DNA of 37,627 nt from an uncultured Paraglaciecola sp. (GCA_947498355.1 CANMKA010000035.1:1-37627); one strand, 5' to 3'; counted from the stretch's first letter, positions 27,611 through 36,433 are shown. Program-made: numbers and translations. The notes: generated by a model not told the origin, from the sequence alone.

Positions 27611-29134
27611 TTATTGTCTCAGGGTGCCTGTAGGAGTTCCATGTATTTTTCCTTTCCCATCCCGCACTACTTTAACTGCTTTTTGTCCGAAGCTTTTATC
27701 CCCTTTAGTACCTACTCTTCTTCCAAAATCAAGGATTTTGACATTTGGGTTACCTTTCACAATCTCGCCTCGATTCCACGCCTCAGTTGTTAATGAGTCA
27801 GCCTCTTCTGGATTATCCCATGTTGAAGGTAAATCTTCAGGGGACTCAGCTTGCTTAGATCTATTTTTATGATTAGGTGTACCTTCAATATGTTCGTTTT
27901 GTTTTTGCCTCTTTATTTCTGGGTCACCACCATCTTCGCTACCACTATCATCTGATTCTTCTGAATCCTTAAACATATTTGGAATTTTAGGGAGAGAACA
28001 CCCACAATCTTCTTTTTCTGGCGGTGAAAAAGGATCATGAACACTCATGCCAAATGGATCAACATATCTATAAGGATTATTGTTTGCATATGCATATCGA
28101 TTAAAGCTATGGATATCACGAAAACCAATAGGATCATTTGAGTAAAACCGCCCGATAACTGGATCATAGTATCGTGCCTGCATATAATTTAAACCGAGGT
28201 CGGTATCGAACTTATGACCGGTATAACCAATTTTCCCTTTATCTCCCTCAACGACCTCTCCGAACGGTTTGTAATGCATGTGCTTGACTCTAGGTACTGA
28301 TTCAGGCTTAGTCTCTGTGCGCGCAACTAACTTACTCCCTAAGAAAATATAGTCTGTGTGGTTTCCATCTTTATAGCTATACATCAATTTGCCGTTTTGG
28401 CCATAAAATGAATAACTGTTAGTGGTTGCAGTACCTTTAGTATTTACCGCTTTTATTCTTTTACCAAAACCATCATAGAAAAATGCATTAAGAAATAGAT
28501 CCGTTGTAGGAGTAAATTTATCGACGGAGACTATTTGGCCTTCAAAGTTATTTTGGATAACTGTGGTATTTTTTAATGCACCATTACTATCCAAGTTTTT
28601 GATTAACTCTACGCTTCCTTGTGAATCATAACCAAAAATTCGATGGAACTTTTTAGCTGTATCTTTAACACTATCTAGCTGGTTATCCACATAAACATAA
28701 TTCAGAGCCAAATCACCTGTTTTTTTATAGATGATATTGCCTATGCTATCGTATTCAATACTACCACTGACATTAGAGTTACCTCTTATCGTAGTGAGCT
28801 GATCAAGCCCATCATACTCAAGTGATAAATTGTACTGTGGGTTTACCCAGTCATCTAAGGTTTTTAGATTATTCCTGTTATCGTACAGCAGTGTTTGATC
28901 AACAATATCTCTTCCGTAATTTGCTAATGTTTCGATTTGGCTTTCTGGTAAGCCTTGAGGGTTTTGAGTGACCGTATAAGTTGCACCGTTGCCGTAGCGA
29001 TGCTGGTATAACACCCCATTAGGGTGATAAGTTGCATTATCTGCATACCTGCCAGCACGAGTTTGTTGGCCAAACGCGTTATGGTCTACTTCAATGGTTT
29101 CACCACTTCCAGCAAAAAACAGCGCTCTGTCCAA
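27611..29134 (-). pseudogene. 5'-truncated Rhs protein with C-terminal toxin tip (module A)
   Basis: 507 codons remain of a protein family usually well over 1000 residues. Residues 1-350 hold YD-repeats and the Rhs core hallmark (LNYMQARYYDPVIGRFYSNDPIGF, then NRYAYANNNPYRYVDPFGM ending near 363). The variable tip of about 144 residues is Ser/Asp/Glu-rich, then KQNEHIEGTPNHKNRSKQ and a C-terminus with several Lys/Arg, KILDFGRRVGTKGDKSFGQKAV. It could be an RNase-type (BECR-like) toxin, but I cannot assign it. The only available start is a TTG directly preceded by an in-frame TAA, inside DNA that resembles an insertion-sequence end, so the gene is cut. It may work only as a recombination donor of tips. 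Confidence 0.8.
28057..28784 (-). repeat. Rhs core duplication, copy in module A
   Basis: Nearly identical to 30232-30959 at a constant offset of 2175 bp. Identity is close to complete from about 28150 and becomes patchy towards 28057. The match ends sharply at 28784 and 30959 with CATTAGAGTTACCT. Confidence 0.9.
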
Positions 29135-29180
29135 TTAAAATCGGCGGTTATTCCAGTAAAAAACGGCGATAATGTCGACA
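29134..29180 (-). mobile_element. IS21-like terminal remnant (tentative)
   Basis: Read on the minus strand from 29180 the sequence begins TGTCGACATTATCGCCG. It holds two direct repeats (CGCCGTTTTTTACTGGAAT and CGCCGATTTTAATTGGACA, 14 of 19 identical, 22 bp apart). TG ends and short tandem repeats are typical of IS21-family termini. No transposase gene remains. It joins the truncated Rhs frame directly, so it probably marks the deletion or insertion event. Confidence 0.35.
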
Positions 29181-29209
29181 AAAAACGCGCTAAAAGTAGC
29201 GCGTTTTTT
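29180..29209. terminator. Bidirectional terminator between the two Rhs modules
   Basis: A perfect 13-bp stem (AAAAAACGCGCTA with TAGCGCGTTTTTT) and a four-base loop, with A- and T-runs that serve both strands. It follows the 29284-29733 gene on the minus strand. Confidence 0.92.
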
Positions 29210-29283
29210 AAGTTAACGATGGGTGTCACTGTAAAATTGTCAAATGAGAATTACTCTCAAATGTCACCGACCCCTTTTATTCG

Positions 29284-29733
29284 TTATTGACCAAGCTTGA
29301 TTTCCCCTATCATAGGGCAGCCTGTCAAATTATATTTCCAGTAAACCTCTATTGATATGTCTTTATTTGATCTTTTTTCATACGAGACAACACTTACCAC
29401 AAGCTCATCAGTTGCAGTTTCTGGCACTTTCAACTCAGCCCAGAACCTTGAGAGAGTGCTTTGGGCAGACTCTCTGACGACTACAGCAGCCATATGGAAT
29501 TTATGATAGTCCTTTCTATAGAATACTTTTTTAGGAAATTTAATAATATAACCTTGCTCATCCTCATCCCAAACATAGTCGATCTGCTTGTTAATATCTT
29601 CACCACGCATTGACACTGGACAACTTTTGGCACTCAGGCTAAATAAAACAAGCGCGAATGTCACGATTACTTTTAATGTGGTCATAACGGTTCTATACCT
29701 GTACATAGCAATCAATTTATCAAAATTATTCAT
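29284..29733 (-). CDS. Candidate exported immunity protein for Rhs module B
   Basis: A 149-residue protein whose ATG overlaps the stop of Rhs module B by eight bases (ATGAATAA) with GAGAGGGG upstream, so translation is coupled to the toxin gene. A hydrophobic signal (TTLKVIVTFALVLFSLSAKSC) follows a long n-region; a second ATG at residue 17 would give a cleaner signal peptide. The mature part has two cysteines (CPVSM near the start, TGCPMIGE near the end) that could form a disulfide. Export suggests that it neutralises a toxin acting in the periplasm. The family is not recognised. Confidence 0.6.
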   Translation of the reverse strand: MNNFDKLIAMYRYRTVMTTLKVIVTFALVLFSLSAKSCPVSMRGEDINKQIDYVWDEDEQGYIIKFPKKVFYRKDYHKFHMAAVVVRESAQSTLSRFWAELKVPETATDELVVSVVSYEKRSNKDISIEVYWKYNLTGCPMIGEIKLGQ

Positions 29734-30959
29734 CGTGCCACCCCTCTCTTCGTCGTTTCCTTACACCTAACTGTTTTCTTATTTTGTTAGTATTTTTAAC
29801 CGCGTTCCCCGTGTCACCGCTAACTGTATGAGGAATAGCGTGCCCAACAAACTCATGTGCCAAAATCCATTCAGACGGGAGTTTAAATCCACTGTTGGTT
29901 CTACTTGAGCTACCGCTAACAACTATCTGTGCATTCCCATTTGTCAATTTAGCTGTAGCTCCTCCCCCATGAGCACTGTTGACATCATCCATTGCACCTC
30001 GGCTATTTTTAATTTTGTCGCCAACAGAAACAGAGATAGTATTGGATCCTTTAATCGCCTCATCTAGTTTAGAGCTATAATATTCTGAGCCTTTTTCATT
30101 AGATTTACCAGTGTCGGTTAGATTACCATTCTTATCAAATTCGTAAACCTTATCAGTTAGCTTGTTAATTTCATTTGCTAGGTTACTGCACTGTTCTGCA
30201 CCACTTGTACACTCGACTATCATACCGGTAGGGTCAATATATTTATACGGATTATTATTAGCGTAGGCATACCGATTAAACGAATGCACATCCCTTACAC
30301 TAATCGGATCATTCGAGTAAAAACGACCTATGACTGGATCATAGTATCGTGCCTGCATATAATTTAAACCGAGGTCGGTATCGAACTTATGACCGGTATA
30401 ACCAATTTTCCCTTCATCTCCTTCAACGACCTCTCCGAACGGTTTGTAATGCATGTGCTTGACTCTAGGTACTGATTCAGGCTTAGTCTCTGTGCGAGCA
30501 ACTAACTTACTTCCTAAGAAAATATAGTCTGTGTGGTTTCCATCTTTATAGCTATACATCAATTTGCCGTTTTGGCCATAAAATGAATAACTGTTAGTGG
30601 TTGCAGCACCTTTAGTATTTACCGTTTTTATTCTTTTACCAAAACCATCATAGAAAAATGCATTAAGAAATAGATCCGTTGTAGGAGTAAATTTATCGAC
30701 GGAGACTATTTGGCCTTCAAAGTTATTTTGGATAACTGTGGTATTTTTTAATGCACCATTACTATCCAAGTTTTTGATTAACTCTACGCTTCCTTGTGAA
30801 TCATAACCAAAAATTCGATGGAACTTTTTAGCTGTATCTTTAACACTATCTAGCTGGTTATCCACATAAACATAATTCAGAGCCAAATCACCTGTTTTTT
30901 TATAGATGATATTGCCTATGCTATCGTATTCAATACTACCACTGACATTAGAGTTACCT
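29726..30959 (-). pseudogene. 5'-truncated Rhs protein with metallopeptidase-like tip (module B)
   Basis: This Rhs fragment has no proper start. The homology begins at 30959, an in-frame stop lies a few codons upstream, and the first usable start is a TTG at 30886 giving 386 residues. The core (LNYMQARYYDPVIGRFYSNDPISV, ending DPTGM near residue 222 from that start) is almost identical to module A. The tip of about 165 residues contains ISVSVGDKIKNSRGAMDDVNSAHGGGATAKL and ILAHEFVGHAIPHTV, resembling zincin toxins of the NleD/M91 type. The putative zinc motif reads His-Glu-Phe-Val-Gly-His (H344, E345, H349), one residue longer than HExxH. An immunity-like gene overlaps its end. Confidence 0.75.
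30232..30959 (-). repeat. Rhs core duplication, copy in module B
   Basis: The partner of 28057-28784. Only scattered single-base differences are visible over most of its length, so the duplication or gene conversion is recent, while the downstream tips are unrelated. Confidence 0.9.
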
Positions 30960-31560
30960 AATCCTGATATGCTTTACAGCATACCATCTCTAGTTAGGTG
31001 GCCAAATTAACTATGCCACTACAGACCTCTGGAATGACGGGAATAGAGGTAGTTAGTCTTTCACTGCAGGAATGACGAGGGTGCAGGCTTGCTTGTCTCG
31101 GCTCTTCTTGGTTTGGCTCATCCTAGCTCCTATTTACTAGCTACTATCCACTGCCCTTAAACTTGGATTCCAGATCAAAAGACTTCTGGAGTGACGAGGG
31201 TGGAGGTTTGCTTGTCTCGGCTCTTCTTGGTTTGGCTCTACCTAGCTCCTATTTACTAGCTACTATCCACTGTTTTTAACTGCTTTTCCTCTGTGCGCTC
31301 TGCGTCCCCTGTGGTGCAAAGTCTTTTGCTTTTTCTATCCACTATCTCCTAGCTACTATTCACTGCCCTTGAAATTGGATTCCAGATCAAAAGACCTCTG
31401 GAATGACGGGAAAGGAATCCTTGGCGCTTTTGCTTTTTCTATCTCCTAGCTACTTTTTACTGCTTTTTACTGCTTTTTACTCTTTCTTGCTCCTATCTTC
31501 TGCCTCAGCTTGCATTTCACTGCTATACGCATTTTTACACATACAACCTATTCAAAAATT
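30960..31560. repeat. Right boundary repeat cluster, inverted relative to the left cluster
   Basis: Two nearly complete palindromes (31167-31192 with one variant base, 31379-31404), one half-copy (near 31027-31040) and one CACAGAG element (31277-31322) occur in opposite orientation to those at 22.2-23.2 kb. Between them are the same AT-rich words read on the other strand (CTAGCTACTATCCACTG, TATTTACTAG). No credible gene is present; a short open frame at 31403-31594 is built from repeat sequence. Confidence 0.88.
31277..31322 (-). repeat. CACAGAG-type dispersed repeat, inverted copy
   Basis: The reverse complement of the element at 22535-22580 with few changes (CTCTGTGCGCTCTGCGTCCC). It supports the mirror arrangement of the two boundary clusters. 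Confidence 0.85.
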
Positions 31561-31617
31561 TGTGTACCATCTTGCCTACCAAAATCTTAGTTAAAATCCA
31601 TTGATGCTTTTTTAGCC

Positions 31618-34600
31618 ATGCACTCAAACGAAAAAATTCTCGCCACTCGGCGCACTTACAATAAACTCGTGGCTAACGAGATGATGGAAGACTTTGCCCT
31701 ACGCTTTACCCCAAAGCGGGCGAGGGTTTGGTCCTTGAATCGCATTGCCAATACCGCGTTAGGAATAGTGTCATTTCTGGTGCTCGAAGCCATTGGTGGG
31801 GCAATTACGCTCAACTTTGGTTTTGTGAACTCAGCGTGGGCCATTCTGGCGGTCATTGGCGTGATTTTTCTAACCGGTTTGCCTATTTGCTACTACGCGG
31901 CCAAGTATGGCGTAGACATAGATCTTCTCAGCCGGGGCAGTGGTTTTGGCTACATTGGCTCTACCATAGCCTCGCTAATTTATGCTTCATTTACCTTCAT
32001 ATTTTTTGCCTTAGAAGCCGCCATTATGTCTATGGCCCTGCAACTCCTATTCGATATACCTTTGGGATTGGCCTATGTCATCAGTGCCATAGTCGTGCTG
32101 CCGCTGGTTACCCATGGCATTGCCTATATCAGTCGCTTCCAAGTGTGGACTCAACCTATTTGGCTAGTCTTACAACTGGTCCCGTTATTTTTTGTGTTTG
32201 GTCATCCAGACAGCCAAATAAGCGAATGGATGGCCTATACAGGGGCCAGTGGCGAAGCTGGCGGGCAATTTAATCTATTGTTGTTTGGTGGAGCGTCTGC
32301 CGTACTTTTGTCCCTAGTTGCCCAAATAGGCGAACAAGTTGATTTTTTGCGATTTTTGCCTGAAAAGCCAAAATCTAGTCAGTGGAAATGGTGGGCAGCC
32401 CTTATTGCGGCAGGCCCTGGTTGGATACTTTTTGGCGCATTGAAGTTGTTTCTTGGGTCATTTTTAGCCTATTTTGCATTACAGCAAGGTATGCCTTTGG
32501 AGTTAGCCGACGACCCTGCACACATGTATAACCTCGCCTTTAGCTATGTGTTCGACAGCCCTACGTTAGTGCTAGTGGTAGCCTGTAGTTTTGTGGTGAT
32601 CTCTCAGTTAAAAATTAATGTGGCCAATGCCTATGCAGGTTCACTTGCCTGGTCTAATTTTTTCTCACGTGTGACTCGCAATCACCCGGGTCGCGTGGTG
32701 TGGATGGTTTTTAACGTGATGATAGCGCTACTTTTAATGGAGCTAGGCATCTATCAAACCATTGAAAGCATGTTAACGGTTTACTCTGTGGTGGTGCTAG
32801 CATGGCTAAGCTCAGTAGTTGCCGACCTTATCATTAACAAACCCTTAGGGATCAGCCCCAAACATATAGAATTTAAACGCTCGCATTTACATGACATCAA
32901 CCCAGTTGGCGTTGGCTCAATGCTGATTGCCAGCTTTGCTGGATTTACCGGACATTTTGGCTGGTACGGCGAAACAATTAAAGCCCTTGCCTCATATATT
33001 GCGTGCGCCCTGCCCTTTATTACTGTTCCTCTGATTGGCTACCTGACTAAGGGGAAATTTTATTTGGTAGACAAGCAGCAAGCGCCAATCAAAAAAATCA
33101 CCGAATGCTACATCTGCGAAAACGAATATGAGCCTGAAGACATGACCTACTGTCCGGCTTATCAAAACCCTATTTGTTCTTTGTGCTGCTCATTAGATGT
33201 GCGGTGTGGCGATCAATGTAGACCAGACGCCACCTTATACGCTCAGTCTCATCACTTTTTTACCCGTTTTCTCAATACCAACTTACTGCGGGGGTTAACC
33301 TCGCCAGTTGCACAATTCATCGCTGTTACTTCGGGGATGAGTCTAATGGGTGCCGCCATTTTATTTTTGATTTACCTGCAAGTGCCAGTAGAAGATGGAG
33401 CAATCAAACAAGTATTTTCAGTCACCCTAATTAAAATCTTTTTTTTGCTGGTAATCATCATTGGTATCGTCAGCTGGTTATTTATTTTAGCCCGCAATAG
33501 CAACCGTTCGGCCTTAAAAGAATTACGTTCTCTTACTCAAACCTTAGCCAAAGAAGTCGGAGCCCACGAACAAACCACCTTGGCCCTTAAAGATGCCAAA
33601 GTTGTGGCCGAATCGGCTAACCAAGCTAAAAGTCGCTATTTAGCAGGTTTAAGCCACGAGCTTCGCACCCCGCTAAATGTCATGTTGGGCTATGCCCAAT
33701 TACTTAGCCAAGACGATAAGATACCCAAAGCTCAGCGCCATAGTTTGTCTATCGTAAAACGAAATGGCGAACACTTAACCGACTTAATAGAAGGCCTATT
33801 AGAAATATCAAAAATCGAAGCAGGCCGCCTCACCTTACAAAGAGACGAGTTCAATTTACCCGCAATTTTGCGACAGCTAGTCGAAATGTTTGAAATGGTT
33901 GCAGCCAAAAAACAAATCGAGTTTATTTACCAACCCTGTCCGAATTTGCCGCAAGTAATCGCCACAGATAAACAAAGATTTAGACAAATTTTAATTAACT
34001 TGTTGTCTAATGCCATCAAATACACCGAAAAAGGCTCAGTAACCTTCAAAATTGTTTACCGTAATCAAGTCGCCAGCTTTAGCGTAGCCGACACTGGCGT
34101 GGGCATATCCGAGGCTAACCAAGCACTTATTTTTAAACCCTTTGAACAAATTCGGAATAACCACACTAAAACCATAGGCGGAACTGGCTTAGGCTTGACT
34201 ATTTCTAAAGCCCTAACAGACTTGATGGGCGGCGAGCTCGCAGTAAAAAGTAACGTAGGCAAAGGCTCAACCTTTACCCTACGACTTATGTTGGTTCAAC
34301 TGACGCACAACGAAAACGCCCCCGCCTTTACCCAGCAAAAAGCTATTGGCTATTCAGGTACTAAACAGCAAGTGCTGGTGGTAGACGACGACCCCAATCA
34401 AAGACAGCTAATGGCCGATATACTCAAGCCACTCGGGTTTGGCTTGTTGCAAGCAGATGACGTGAATAGTGGCTTTGACATACTCCAACATCACCCAGTT
34501 GATATTGTACTCTTAGATGTACGTATGCCGGGTACCGATGGCTGGACTATGGTGCAGCAAATGCGTAAACGAAAATTCACTATGCCAGTTTTCATGGTGT

Positions 34601-34992
34601 CTGCTAACGCTCGAGATGCAGACTCTAGGCTTGCCGCTAAAGGCTATCATAGCGGCTATATCGCCAAACCGATTAACTTGCCGTTACTTCTTAGTAAGAT
34701 AGGCGAAGTGCTTCCAATTAAGTGGATGTATCAAAATCAACCGCCATCAAATGTTACCTCTAGTCCGCCACCACAACAGGCAAACAAACCTAAAGCAAGC
34801 AAAGCGCAATATGCCTCACTTATGGCATTAGCAGAAATAGGCTTTTTATCTGGTTTTAAAGATACCTTAGACGAGATCCAGCAAAGCTACACAATACCAG
34901 CCGATATCGAATCTCAGCTTAGTGAGTACTTGGAGTTGTGTAATTTCCCTAAAATCATTCAATTGTTAAAAGAGATAGGCGATGAACAGTAA
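31618..34992 (+). CDS. Hybrid sensor histidine kinase with NCS1 permease-type sensor and Cys8 cluster
   Basis: An 1124-residue protein. Residues about 25-485 form a multi-helix NCS1-like (purine/cytosine/allantoin permease) domain, with RFTPKRARVWSLNRIANTALG, SRGSGFGYIGSTIASLIYASFTFIF and ISRFQVWTQPIWLVLQLVP. A cytosolic cluster of eight cysteines follows (C497, C500, C512, C520, C523, C524, C530, C534; CxxC and CxxCC), suited to zinc binding. Two more membrane helices lie near 570-590 and 600-625. Then come HisKA with phospho-acceptor H680 (SHELRTP), HATPase_c (N798; DTGVGIS from D825; GGTGLGL) and a receiver domain (DDD 923-925, phospho-acceptor D967). The C-terminal 80 residues form a helical tail. 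The permease fusion resembles the logic of CbrA (SSS type). The ligand is unknown. The first ATG lacks a good ribosome binding site. Confidence 0.88.
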   Translation: MHSNEKILATRRTYNKLVANEMMEDFALRFTPKRARVWSLNRIANTALGIVSFLVLEAIGGAITLNFGFVNSAWAILAVIGVIFLTGLPICYYAAKYGVDIDLLSRGSGFGYIGSTIASLIYASFTFIFFALEAAIMSMALQLLFDIPLGLAYVISAIVVLPLVTHGIAYISRFQVWTQPIWLVLQLVPLFFVFGHPDSQISEWMAYTGASGEAGGQFNLLLFGGASAVLLSLVAQIGEQVDFLRFLPEKPKSSQWKWWAALIAAGPGWILFGALKLFLGSFLAYFALQQGMPLELADDPAHMYNLAFSYVFDSPTLVLVVACSFVVISQLKINVANAYAGSLAWSNFFSRVTRNHPGRVVWMVFNVMIALLLMELGIYQTIESMLTVYSVVVLAWLSSVVADLIINKPLGISPKHIEFKRSHLHDINPVGVGSMLIASFAGFTGHFGWYGETIKALASYIACALPFITVPLIGYLTKGKFYLVDKQQAPIKKITECYICENEYEPEDMTYCPAYQNPICSLCCSLDVRCGDQCRPDATLYAQSHHFFTRFLNTNLLRGLTSPVAQFIAVTSGMSLMGAAILFLIYLQVPVEDGAIKQVFSVTLIKIFFLLVIIIGIVSWLFILARNSNRSALKELRSLTQTLAKEVGAHEQTTLALKDAKVVAESANQAKSRYLAGLSHELRTPLNVMLGYAQLLSQDDKIPKAQRHSLSIVKRNGEHLTDLIEGLLEISKIEAGRLTLQRDEFNLPAILRQLVEMFEMVAAKKQIEFIYQPCPNLPQVIATDKQRFRQILINLLSNAIKYTEKGSVTFKIVYRNQVASFSVADTGVGISEANQALIFKPFEQIRNNHTKTIGGTGLGLTISKALTDLMGGELAVKSNVGKGSTFTLRLMLVQLTHNENAPAFTQQKAIGYSGTKQQVLVVDDDPNQRQLMADILKPLGFGLLQADDVNSGFDILQHHPVDIVLLDVRMPGTDGWTMVQQMRKRKFTMPVFMVSANARDADSRLAAKGYHSGYIAKPINLPLLLSKIGEVLPIKWMYQNQPPSNVTSSPPPQQANKPKASKAQYASLMALAEIGFLSGFKDTLDEIQQSYTIPADIESQLSEYLELCNFPKIIQLLKEIGDEQ

Positions 34993-35869
34993 AATGGGCG
35001 AAGTTGTATTGGTAGTAGATGACTCTCCAGAGTCATTAGGCATGCTCAACATAGCCTTAAATACCAATGGCTACACAGCCTTAGTCGCGTTAAGCGGAGT
35101 GCAGGCTTTGTCTATCATAGACAAAGTCCAACCTGATGTAATTTTACTCGATGCAGTAATGCCAGAAATGGACGGCTTTGAAACCTGTATCAAATTAAAA
35201 GCGTTGTTGCCAAATGTGCCTATCATTTTTATGACCGGCCTAAGTGATTCTGAGGACGTGGTACGTGGCTTTGAGGCAGGAGCCATCGATTACGTAACCA
35301 AGCCAATTTCCCCCGACGAGGTCATTGCTCGTATCAAAACCCATGTCGAGACTGCCAAACTGGCAATCAGTGCTCAAGATGCTCTAGATTTGACCGGTAG
35401 CAATGTATTTTGTGTGAGCAACCAAGGGCGATTGTCTTGGGCCACGCCTAATGTCCACAAAATGATTGACGATATTGCCGGGCAAGATAACAGCCCTTGG
35501 GCGACATTAGCCACCAAGTTAGCTAAATGGCTGAAAACCGATACCTTACAGCCTCTCAAGCTGAACTGTTTTAGCCAACCCATAGAGATTGTTTATGAGC
35601 GGGCTCAAGATGACAAGCACCTAGTCAAGATCGCCGCAGCCAAAGCACAAAAAACCGCCGAATACCTCAAGCAAAACCTACCGATCACTAAACGCGAATC
35701 AGAAGTTTTGTATTGGGTATCTTACGGTAAAACCAGTTGGGAAATATCTCAAATACTCGACATGAGCCCACGTACGGTAAACAAACATTTGGAGCAAATT
35801 TACAAGAAATTAGGCGTAGATAACCGCACCTCTGCCGCAGCTATCTCAATTAGGTTACTCGAAGAGTAA
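34982..35869 (+). CDS. LuxR-type response regulator (REC plus HTH)
   Basis: A 295-residue protein. The receiver domain covers about 7-125 (VVDDSPESLG; phospho-acceptor Asp in VILLDAVMPEMDG; K in DYVTKPISPDEV). A linker of roughly 100 residues follows, and a LuxR helix-turn-helix at about 230-290 (LPITKRESEVLYWVSYGKTSWEISQILDMSPRTVNKHLEQIYKKLGVDNRT). The gene overlaps the kinase gene by 11 bp, so the two form one translational unit and almost certainly a phosphorelay pair. The linker is longer than in NarL-type regulators and may bind a partner or ligand. Confidence 0.92.
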   Translation: MNSKMGEVVLVVDDSPESLGMLNIALNTNGYTALVALSGVQALSIIDKVQPDVILLDAVMPEMDGFETCIKLKALLPNVPIIFMTGLSDSEDVVRGFEAGAIDYVTKPISPDEVIARIKTHVETAKLAISAQDALDLTGSNVFCVSNQGRLSWATPNVHKMIDDIAGQDNSPWATLATKLAKWLKTDTLQPLKLNCFSQPIEIVYERAQDDKHLVKIAAAKAQKTAEYLKQNLPITKRESEVLYWVSYGKTSWEISQILDMSPRTVNKHLEQIYKKLGVDNRTSAAAISIRLLEE

Positions 35870-35968
35870 CCTAATTGGTGCAATGCTTGCGACGGTCACG
35901 GGTACTACCAATAGCGTTCACCAAAGATACGGACTGCTCAATCTAGGGGTAAGCTACTAGGTGCGTGC

Positions 35969-36433
35969 TTACAAGCGCTGAATTTGCTCGATTGACGTTA
36001 CGTCTAGGTGAATTTGGTAGTAATACTTATCCGTAGGCTTACCTTTAGAGAGAAATATAATTTTGACTCTTTTCGCTTCTCCCGTTACCGCAATACGACT
36101 ATTGGAAAAATACTCTTCAAGCGTTTGTCCAAAACGCAGACGCACGTCTTTTTCAACGCCGGCAAATACCCTAACGGTAATATTACGGCGGTCCCGATAA
36201 TCTTCCTCGGTATTTAAATAGGTGTAAGGCCAAGTCGTTTCTGCGTCTTTAATATCAAACACAAAACTCCCTTCTACTGACTGGGGAGCCACAGCAGAAG
36301 CTTGCTCGATCAGGGCCATCACATCAGTTTTAGTATCAGCTGCTAACCCAAATAAATTAGGCTGCTGATATTCTGTTGAGGTATTAGCACAACCAAACAA
36401 CATCAAGATGCCAGCCAAAAGTATCGTTTTCAT
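35969..36433 (-). CDS. Small lipoprotein of unknown function
   Basis: I start the protein at the ATG at 36433 (154 residues), because AAAGGCT precedes it and a lipoprotein signal follows at once (MKTILLAGILMLFGC, lipobox LFGC). A longer frame upstream is open but adds an unlikely basic extension. The mature protein has a beta-rich look (GSFVFDIKDAETTWPYTYLNTEEDYRDRRNITVRVF) and ends in a region rich in Lys, Tyr and Ile. Family not recognised. Confidence 0.7.
   Translation of the reverse strand: MKTILLAGILMLFGCANTSTEYQQPNLFGLAADTKTDVMALIEQASAVAPQSVEGSFVFDIKDAETTWPYTYLNTEEDYRDRRNITVRVFAGVEKDVRLRFGQTLEEYFSNSRIAVTGEAKRVKIIFLSKGKPTDKYYYQIHLDVTSIEQIQRL

Noticed and set aside
31403..31594. 63-codon plus-strand frame rich in Leu and Ser
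   Set aside because: It begins in a palindromic repeat and runs through pyrimidine-rich repeat filler.
31728..32273. 181-codon plus-strand frame
   Set aside because: Lies wholly inside the NCS1 domain of the kinase gene in another frame; the kinase frame is the one with family motifs.
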